Shown here: piece by piece, positions 1 to 4,237 of the stretch | Position numbering within the stretch: the stretch's first letter is position 1 | Layout of the letters: every line of letters begins with the position of its first letter | Assembly: GCA_017471125.1 (NCBI GenBank) | Contig: JAFUWR010000363.1 | Span: forward strand, 1-8,602 | Direction: 5' to 3' | From: Clostridia bacterium | GTDB lineage: Bacteria; Bacillota; Clostridia; Christensenellales; Aristaeellaceae | DNA length: 8,602 nucleotides | Translations under genes and position numbers: made by a program | The notes under the pieces: generated by a model | Database searches by the model: none | What the model saw: only the letters and a program-made list of their open reading frames with translations | What the model was told of the DNA's origin: nothing

Positions 1-1
1 C

Positions 2-57
2 GGGGACGGTTCTGTTTGTCACGCCCACCGAAAAACGTGACAATGAGAAACGTACCC
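2..57. repeat. REP-like palindromic repeat, copy 1 (degenerate right arm)
   Basis: The left arm at 2-22 is identical over 21 bases to the left arm of the repeat at 4108-4128. The right arm at 37-57 matches the corresponding arm of that copy (4145-4165) at 17 of 21 positions. The 14-base loop ends in AAAAC, as does the loop of the other copy. The arms can form a hairpin with a few mismatches. No transposase gene lies nearby. Small intergenic palindromes of this kind are, in many bacteria, REP elements moved by RAYT (Y1-type) transposases acting in trans; assigning this copy to that class is inference. Confidence 0.75.
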
Positions 58-94
58 GATGTCACCGCGGTGTAGCGGCGGTGCGTAAAGGGGA

Positions 95-242
95 AGGCAA
101 GGGGGACGACCTCTCCGTCGCGGCCTATGGCCGCGCCACCTCCCCTGGAAGGGGAGGCAAGGGGGTCACGTAACAACGCGGTAGCCTTGGCTCCCCTTCC
201 AGGGGAGCTGGCACGCGAAGCGTGACTGAGAGGTCGTCCCCC
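95..242. repeat. Compound inverted repeat downstream of lysR
   Basis: The outer arms at 101-115 and 228-242 are perfect 15-base inverted repeats. Inside them, the segment around 135-161 is the near-exact reverse complement of the segment around 185-211, so the element is two head-to-head copies of one unit. Each unit has internal hairpins: GCGGCC/GGCCGC at 120-134 and CCTCCCC/GGGGAGG at 139-157 on the left; CTCCCC/GGGGAG at 191-207 and CACGC/GCGTG at 212-224 on the right. An 11-base direct repeat, AGGCAAGGGGG, occurs at 95-105 and 155-165. The element ends five bases before the lysR stop codon, so it could fold in the lysR mRNA 3' end. There is no clear T-run, so an intrinsic terminator role is unproven. 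Confidence 0.8.
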
Positions 243-246
243 GTCC

Positions 247-1140
247 TCACGCCCCGAGGCTTTCCCGCACGTGGTCGAGGAAGGCGGCGGCGACGTCGCC
301 GGAGGGGTGGCTGGCGCTGCGGATGAGGATATACTCGGCCATGTGGTCCGGCTCCACCAGGCGCTTGACGGCCACGCCGCTGCCCCCGGAGAAGCTGGCC
401 GCGGCGGCGGGATAGATGGCGATGCCCACGCCCTGGGCGGTGAGCTCATAGGCGTTGAGCATGTGGGCGATCTTGAAGCGTATGGTGGGCGCGGCGTCGC
501 ACCCGGCCCGGGCGAACCAGTCGAGGATCTCCTGCTGCCGGGACTCCCGGGAGGGGATGATCAGCTCGTAGGGCAGCAGCGCCCGCACGGGCACGGTGTC
601 CCCGGGCTGCTCGGACAGCGGATGCCCCGGCGGGATCATGGCGACCCAGGGCTCCTTGTGCACGGGGATGCCATGGAAGCCCTCGGCGTTGTAGGGCGCG
701 GTGATGACGCCCAGGTCCGCCAGCCCCCGGGACACCCGCAGGCACACGTCGTCGGAATTGCCGTTCCAGATCTCGAACTCCACCGCCGGGTGCCGCTTGT
801 GGAAGTCCGCCACCCACCGGCTGATCAGGTGCGGCGCGTGGCCCTCCACCGTCGCCAGGTACAGCGTGCCGTTCAGCCCGCGCTCCATCGCGCGCACCTG
901 CTCGGCGGACTTGTCGGCCAGCGCGGCGATCTGCCGGGCGTACTGATAGAAGAGCTGCCCCGCCTCGGTCAGCTGGAGCGCGTGGTGCTCCCGAAAAAAA
1001 AGCGGCGCGCCCAGCTCCTCCTCCAGGTCGCGGATCTGCCGGCTCAGCGGCGGCTGGGCGATCAACAGCCGCTCTGCCGCGCGGGTGAAGTTCTTCTCCT
1101 CGGCGACGGCCAGGAAATAGTGGATGTGCCGAAGCTCCAT
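247..1140 (-). CDS. LysR-type transcriptional regulator
   Basis: A 297-residue cytoplasmic DNA-binding regulator, the usual length for the family. Residues 1-60 form the winged helix-turn-helix: it opens MELRHIHYFLAVAEEKNFTR, followed by AAERLLIAQPPLSRQIRDLE. A linker helix covers about 60-88, and the rest is a periplasmic-binding-protein-like effector domain beginning near GTLYLATVEG. The N-terminus resembles the CatM/BenM/CbnR branch of LysR proteins; the effector cannot be read from sequence. The start at 1140 is chosen because it begins the canonical HTH and has AGGGAGG seven bases upstream; an in-frame ATG at 1215 would lie inside the promoter. A consensus minus-strand promoter lies at 1187-1215, and the ATAC-N7-GTAT palindrome at 1160-1174 lies just inside the predicted transcript, as expected for autorepression. 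The reading frame contains an 8-base T run (plus-strand A at 994-1001) encoding Phe-Phe, a possible slippage site. The gene is divergent from the small gene at 1276. Confidence 0.95.
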   Translation of the reverse strand: MELRHIHYFLAVAEEKNFTRAAERLLIAQPPLSRQIRDLEEELGAPLFFREHHALQLTEAGQLFYQYARQIAALADKSAEQVRAMERGLNGTLYLATVEGHAPHLISRWVADFHKRHPAVEFEIWNGNSDDVCLRVSRGLADLGVITAPYNAEGFHGIPVHKEPWVAMIPPGHPLSEQPGDTVPVRALLPYELIIPSRESRQQEILDWFARAGCDAAPTIRFKIAHMLNAYELTAQGVGIAIYPAAAASFSGGSGVAVKRLVEPDHMAEYILIRSASHPSGDVAAAFLDHVRESLGA

Positions 1141-1159
1141 AGAAGCGCCTCCCTTCATC

Positions 1160-1174
1160 ATACCCAAAAGGTAT
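1160..1174. promoter_or_regulatory. Candidate LysR operator, ATAC-N7-GTAT (T-N11-A)
   Basis: ATACC (1160-1164), CAAAA, then GGTAT (1170-1174) form a perfect palindrome that contains T-N11-A (T1161, A1173). ATAC-N7-GTAT is the documented site form for BenM/CatM-type LysR regulators. Its centre, 1167, is about 66 bases upstream of the predicted start site of the small gene, the usual place for the LysR recognition site. It is also just downstream of the predicted lysR start site (about 1180), which suits autorepression. No clear second (activation) half-site was found. Confidence 0.65.
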
Positions 1175-1186
1175 CGTTGCGTCTTC

Positions 1187-1215
1187 ATTATATGTATTTT
1201 ACAACCCGCTGTCAA
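1187..1215 (-). promoter_or_regulatory. lysR promoter
   Basis: On the minus strand, TTGACA (plus coordinates 1210-1215) and TATAAT (1187-1192) are separated by exactly 17 bases: a perfect sigma-A consensus. Transcription would start near 1180, leaving a 5' leader of about 40 bases. The -35 box lies inside the spacer of the opposing promoter at 1198-1226, so the two are unlikely to be bound by polymerase at once. Confidence 0.8.
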
Positions 1216-1226
1216 GCTGCTATAAT
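1198..1226 (+). promoter_or_regulatory. Promoter of the small gene at 1276
   Basis: TTTACA (1198-1203) and TATAAT (1221-1226) are separated by 17 bases; only one position departs from consensus. The predicted start is near 1233. It overlaps the lysR promoter face to face, each -35 box lying in the other's spacer. Together with the LysR-type palindrome at about -66 this suggests LysR-controlled transcription. Confidence 0.75.
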
Positions 1227-1231
1227 AAGTC

Positions 1232-1278
1232 CATCAAGAGGAGAGAGCAAACCCCTCATAAGAAAGGAAGTCTTGATG
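1232..1278 (+). promoter_or_regulatory. 5' leader hairpin covering the small-gene start codon
   Basis: CATCAAGA (1232-1239) is the exact reverse complement of TCTTGATG (1271-1278). The second arm contains the first ATG (1276-1278), and the loop holds the Shine-Dalgarno AAGGAAG (1264-1270). The first arm falls at the predicted 5' end of the mRNA (start near 1233), so the 5' end could pair with the start codon. A smaller competing pairing, GAGG (1238-1241) with CCTC (1254-1257), would disrupt it. A translational control role is inference. Confidence 0.5.
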
Positions 1279-1356
1279 ATGAAGGCGATGTTTGATAAGA
1301 TGGAGAAGTTCTTTGAGGAGTATTACTACACCTTCCATACCGACCGCTTTGAATAA
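1276..1356 (+). CDS. Small 26-residue protein, aromatic-rich and acidic, unknown function
   Basis: The function is not recognised. The frame encodes 26 residues (25 if the next ATG at 1279 is used). It opens MMKAMFDKMEKFF and ends EEYYYTFHTDRFE before TAA. Eight of 26 residues are Phe or Tyr, with an FF pair, a YYY run and many charged residues. There is no signal peptide or membrane segment; the N-terminal half could form an amphipathic helix. Support for a real gene is contextual: near-consensus promoter at 1198-1226, AAGGAAG at 1264-1270 with 5-8 bases to the ATGs, and an intrinsic terminator 24 bases after the stop, giving a transcript of about 170 nt. It is divergent from a LysR gene and probably its target. 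Alternatives are a leader peptide or a regulatory RNA whose short frame is incidental or dual-function. Confidence 0.6.
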   Translation: MMKAMFDKMEKFFEEYYYTFHTDRFE

Positions 1357-1377
1357 GCGACGCCCCCTGTCCGTCTC

Positions 1378-1404
1378 AGCCCCCTGCCCCGGCAGGGGCT
1401 TTTT
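1378..1404 (+). terminator. Intrinsic terminator after the small gene
   Basis: CCCCTGC (1381-1387) pairs with GCAGGGG (1392-1398) around a CCCG loop, extended by AG/CT with a one-base bulge, and followed by TTTTT (1400-1404). It separates the small transcription unit from the operon at 1506. The 5' arm sequence GCCCCCTG (1379-1386) is also present upstream at 1362-1369, so the 3' arm has an alternative partner. Confidence 0.85.
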
Positions 1405-1408
1405 CTAT

Positions 1409-1427
1409 TGTTTACATATAATAAACA
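1409..1427. promoter_or_regulatory. Candidate operator TGTTTA-N7-TAAACA
   Basis: A perfect 6-base inverted repeat, TGTTTA (1409-1414) and TAAACA (1422-1427), with a 7-base AT-rich spacer. Its centre is about 53 bases upstream of the predicted start of the 1506-4092 operon, so it could bind a regulator. AT-rich palindromes arise readily by chance near promoters, so support is limited to position. Confidence 0.35.
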
Positions 1428-1435
1428 TCCATCCC

Positions 1436-1464
1436 TTGTCATTTGTATATGTGAGTGCTATAAT
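1436..1464 (+). promoter_or_regulatory. Promoter of the 1506-4092 operon
   Basis: TTGTCA (1436-1441) and TATAAT (1459-1464) have a 17-base spacer, and TGC (1456-1458) adds an extended -10 element. Transcription would start near 1471, about 35 bases before the first gene. Confidence 0.8.
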
Positions 1465-1505
1465 TTAACGCGATAAATCACTAAAACGAAGTAGGGAATG
1501 GTGGC

Positions 1506-1889
1506 ATGAAGCTGTATACCGTCAGCGGGCAGGCGATCCCGGAGGGCGCCGCGGCAGAGGAATACCGCGCGGCGCGGGCCATCGGCGGCGTGCGTGCGGG
1601 CGCGGAGCACCTGTTTTTCCGCGCCGGGCTGCGGACCTACGCCGTGGCCTGGCCGGAGGTGACGCGCTGCTATCGCCGGGTGATGCGCGTGCCCATGAAG
1701 ATGTGCTGCGGCTCCGGCAGCCTGGACGTGGAGAGCCTGGTGGTCGAGGGCCCGTCCGGGGAGCTGGCGACCATCCAACTGCCCGGCAGCCGCGCGGCGC
1801 GGGCGCTGATGGACCTGCTCAGGGAGACCGCGCCCGCCGTGGAGCTCGCCGCGCCCAAAAAGGCCGAGGGGACGGAGGCGCGGGCATGA
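1506..1889 (+). CDS. Conserved-looking hypothetical protein, possible PH-like fold
   Basis: A 127-residue soluble protein of unknown function, first gene of the operon. It begins MKLYTVSGQAIPEG and has AGGGA (1493-1497) eight bases upstream of the ATG. There is no signal peptide or membrane segment. The middle alternates short strand-like stretches (GAEHLFFRAGLRTYAVAW, then VTRCYRRVMRVPMK, then LDVESLVVEG), followed by a helix-like segment, AARALMDLLRETAP, and a disordered Ala/Lys/Glu tail. This strand-rich body with a closing helix would suit a PH-like domain, but that is a guess from pattern only. A CC pair sits near residues 67-68. Its TGA stop overlaps the next gene's ATG, so the two are probably translationally coupled and share a role with the downstream CstA transporter. 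Confidence 0.85.
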   Translation: MKLYTVSGQAIPEGAAAEEYRAARAIGGVRAGAEHLFFRAGLRTYAVAWPEVTRCYRRVMRVPMKMCCGSGSLDVESLVVEGPSGELATIQLPGSRAARALMDLLRETAPAVELAAPKKAEGTEARA

Positions 1890-2398
1890 CTTTGAACGAG
1901 GCGCTCGCGCGGGCGCTCAGGGCCTACGAGCACTACTACACCGTCGTCCGCGAGGGCGTCGAGCCGCCGTTCCAGGCCGAGGCACTGTTCTTGCAGCACG
2001 ACGAGCGCTACTTTATCTCCCGGAGCATCCGCCTGTCCGAGAGCGACGCCCGGGAGCACATCTACTTCGCCGCCGTGGAGACCCTGGACGAAAAGCTGTT
2101 CCACGAGCTGGACGAGGCCGCCTGGAGCCGGGGGCTTGCGCTGGTGAAGCCCGAATGGGGCCATCGCGGGTCCGACATCGGCCTGGTCATCCTGACGAAC
2201 CGTTTGGAGCCGGAGGCGGCGCGGGCCGTCCGCGCGGCCAGCCGGTCCAAGGGCTACGCCTTCAGCCTCAAGGGCTGGACCAATTACCGCCTGATTGCCA
2301 TGGAGCTTCCCACCGGAACGACGGCCTCGAACCGCCTGGGCCGCCAGATGGAGGAGACTCTTCGCAATATAATACAGTCAAAGGGGATTGTAACATGA
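1886..2398 (+). CDS. Hypothetical protein linked to CstA, possibly DUF8052-like
   Basis: A 170-residue soluble protein of unknown function. It starts at the ATG inside an ATGA overlap with the preceding gene and ends in another ATGA overlap with the transporter gene, so all three should be co-translated. Recognisable blocks are an N-terminal helix with AYEHYYTVV, a strand-rich part around HDERYFISRSIRL and HIYFAAVETL, LVKPEWGHRGSDIGLVIL in the middle, and KGYAFSLKGWTNYRLIAMEL followed by TTASNRLGR near the C-terminus. The KGW..RLIA...G...NR pattern reminds me of the DUF8052 group of clostridial proteins of unknown function, from memory and unverified. No catalytic motif or membrane segment is evident. 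Being placed immediately before CstA suggests a regulatory or accessory role in the same uptake process; this is inference. Confidence 0.87.
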   Translation: MTLNEALARALRAYEHYYTVVREGVEPPFQAEALFLQHDERYFISRSIRLSESDAREHIYFAAVETLDEKLFHELDEAAWSRGLALVKPEWGHRGSDIGLVILTNRLEPEAARAVRAASRSKGYAFSLKGWTNYRLIAMELPTGTTASNRLGRQMEETLRNIIQSKGIVT

Positions 2399-4092
2399 GC
2401 GCTTTGCTGATCATTCTCGCGGCCATCGCCATCCTGATCGTGGGCTACGTGTTCTACGGCAGCTGGCTGGCCAAACAATGGGGCGTCGATCCCAATCGAA
2501 AGACCCCCGCCCAGACCATGGAGGACGGCGTGGACTACGTCGCCGCTCCGCCCGCGGTCCTCATGGGCCATCACTTCTCCTCCATCGCCGGCGCGGGCCC
2601 CATCAACGGCCCCATCCAGGCCTCCGTGTTCGGCTGGGTGCCGGTGTTCCTGTGGTGCGTCTTTGGCGGTATCTTCTTCGGCGGCCTCCAGGATTTCGGC
2701 TCCCTGTTCGCGTCCATCCGCAACGACGGCAAGTCCGTGGGTGAGATCATCCGCACCTCCATCGGCGAGCGGGCCAAGCGCCTGTTCATCATCTTCGCGC
2801 TGCTGGTGCTGATCCTGGTCATCGCGTCCTTCGTGAACGTGGTGGCGGGCACCTTCCTCACCGCGCCCGACGAGGCGGGCAACGTGGCCTTCGGCTTCGT
2901 GACGAACCCGAACAACAACCAGGCCACGGCCATGATCTCGCTGCTGTTCATCCTGCTGGCCGTGTGCTACGGCGTGCTGACGAACCGCTTCGGCGTCAAG
3001 ACCGGCACCGCCACCGCCATCGGCATCGTGGGCATCATCGCCATCGTGGCGCTGGGCCTGAACGTGGGCTTCGCCATGAGCCGCACCGCCTGGATCGTGC
3101 TGATCGGCGTGTACATCGCCATCGCGTCGCTGCTGCCGGTTTGGATCATGCTCCAGCCCCGCGACTACCTGTCCAGCTTCCTGCTGTACGCCATGATGGC
3201 CATCGCCCTGTGCGGCATCGTGTACTCCGCGTTCTCCGGCAGCGCCAAGTTCCAGCTCCCGGCCTACACCGGCTGGTCCAACGCCACCGGCACGCTGTTC
3301 CCGGCGCTGTTCATCACCGTGGCCTGCGGCGCGTGCTCCGGCTTCCATTCGCTGATCGCCACCGGCACGTCCTCCAAGCAGCTTGACGCCGAGGCCCATG
3401 CCAAGCCCATCGGCTACGGCTCCATGCTGATCGAGTCCGCGCTGGGCGTCATCTCCCTGATCGCCGTGGGCATGATCTCCACCGGCTACACCGCCGACCT
3501 GGGCTCCCCGGCCACGGCCTTCGCCAACGGCATCTCCGCCATGTTCCACGGCAACCCCGTGATCGCGGCGCTGCTGACCCTGGCGGTCTCCGTGTTCGCG
3601 CTGACCTCGCTGGACTCCGCTACCCGCCTGTCCCGCTTCATGTTCTCCGAGCTGTTCCTCAAGGAAGGCGAGGCGACCTGGAAGGACGCCAAGGGCCTGC
3701 GCAAGTGCATCACCCACCCGCTGGTGGGCACGCTGGTGATGGTCGTCATCGGCTGCATCCTGGGCGGCCTGTCCCTGAGCCAGATCTGGGGCCTGTTCGG
3801 TGCGGCCAACCAGCTCCTGGCCGGCATCGCGCTGCTGGCGGTCTGCTCCTGGCTGGGCAGCGTCGGCAAGAACAACAAGATGTTCTACTTCCCGATGGCC
3901 TTCATGCTGGTGGCCACCGAGACCAGCCTCATCATGACCATCTTCAAGAAGTGCGGCATGATCGGCGCGGGGACCGCCGCCTGGGGCGACTGGTTCCAGC
4001 TCATCTTCGCGCTGGCCATGTCCGTGCTGGCCATCATCCTGGTGGTGGAGGCCGTCGGCGCGCTGGGCAAGCAGCGCAAGGCCAGGGCCTGA
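2395..4092 (+). CDS. cstA: CstA-family carbon-starvation transporter
   Basis: An integral membrane transporter of 565 residues with about 14 hydrophobic segments. Family members import pyruvate (E. coli BtsT) or are linked to peptide and amino-acid uptake during starvation (E. coli CstA); the substrate here is unknown. CstA-family hallmarks are visible: GHHFSSIAGAGPINGP at residues 58-73, LQDF at 98-101 followed by SIRNDGKSVGEII, GTSSKQLDAEAHAKPIGYGS followed by MLIES, SLDSATRLSRFMFSELF, and IWGLFGAANQLLAGIAL. It is shorter than the roughly 700-residue E. coli proteins, in keeping with the compact Gram-positive form. The start at 2395 has AAGGGG (2381-2386) eight bases upstream and overlaps the previous stop as ATGA. 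The first 25 residues form the first membrane helix. No YbdD/YjiX-like small partner follows it; two unrelated small proteins precede it instead. No T-run terminator follows, but a hairpin repeat begins 15 bases after the stop. Confidence 0.96.
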   Translation: MSALLIILAAIAILIVGYVFYGSWLAKQWGVDPNRKTPAQTMEDGVDYVAAPPAVLMGHHFSSIAGAGPINGPIQASVFGWVPVFLWCVFGGIFFGGLQDFGSLFASIRNDGKSVGEIIRTSIGERAKRLFIIFALLVLILVIASFVNVVAGTFLTAPDEAGNVAFGFVTNPNNNQATAMISLLFILLAVCYGVLTNRFGVKTGTATAIGIVGIIAIVALGLNVGFAMSRTAWIVLIGVYIAIASLLPVWIMLQPRDYLSSFLLYAMMAIALCGIVYSAFSGSAKFQLPAYTGWSNATGTLFPALFITVACGACSGFHSLIATGTSSKQLDAEAHAKPIGYGSMLIESALGVISLIAVGMISTGYTADLGSPATAFANGISAMFHGNPVIAALLTLAVSVFALTSLDSATRLSRFMFSELFLKEGEATWKDAKGLRKCITHPLVGTLVMVVIGCILGGLSLSQIWGLFGAANQLLAGIALLAVCSWLGSVGKNNKMFYFPMAFMLVATETSLIMTIFKKCGMIGAGTAAWGDWFQLIFALAMSVLAIILVVEAVGALGKQRKARA

Positions 4093-4107
4093 TCCCGACA
4101 TGACCTC

Positions 4108-4165
4108 GGGGACGGTTCTGTTTGTCACCTTTTGATGGGAAAACGTGACAAACAGAACCGTCCCC
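4108..4165. repeat. REP-like palindromic repeat, copy 2 (intact hairpin)
   Basis: Perfect 21-base inverted repeats at 4108-4128 and 4145-4165. A C/C mismatch is followed by TTTT/AAAA pairing (4130-4133 with 4140-4143), giving a hairpin of 25 pairs in 26 with a six-base GATGGG loop. The left arm equals that of the copy at 2-22 and lies in the same orientation. It sits in the 145-base gap between cstA and spoIVA and may stabilise the cstA mRNA 3' end; without a T-run it is not a standard intrinsic terminator. Membership in a REP/RAYT-type family is inference. Confidence 0.9.
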
Positions 4166-4237
4166 TTTGTCATCTCCGCATAACGGTCCCCGCCCCGACA
4201 TAGTATGCAAAGAAAACCAGATCGGGAGGCGGGGACC

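Noticed and set aside
1..242. CRISPR array
   Set aside because: The repeats are palindromic units in inverted arrangement, without regular spacers or neighbouring cas genes.
1141..1215. N-terminal extension of the LysR protein to an upstream ATG at 1215
   Set aside because: It would cover the consensus promoter and the operator-like palindrome, and would precede the canonical HTH start, which has a good ribosome binding site.
271..1356. Long plus-strand open frame across lysR that ends with the small gene
   Set aside because: Most of it is antisense to lysR and of shadow composition; only the last 26 codons, with their own promoter and ribosome binding site, are kept.
2368..2373. TATAAT just upstream of cstA as an internal promoter
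   Set aside because: No -35 box at a proper distance (CAGATG at 2345-2350), and the sequence lies inside the preceding gene.
4169..4206. SigE promoter for spoIVA (GTCATCTC ... CATAGTAT)
   Set aside because: Both boxes match only partly and the 22-base spacing is too long for SigE.
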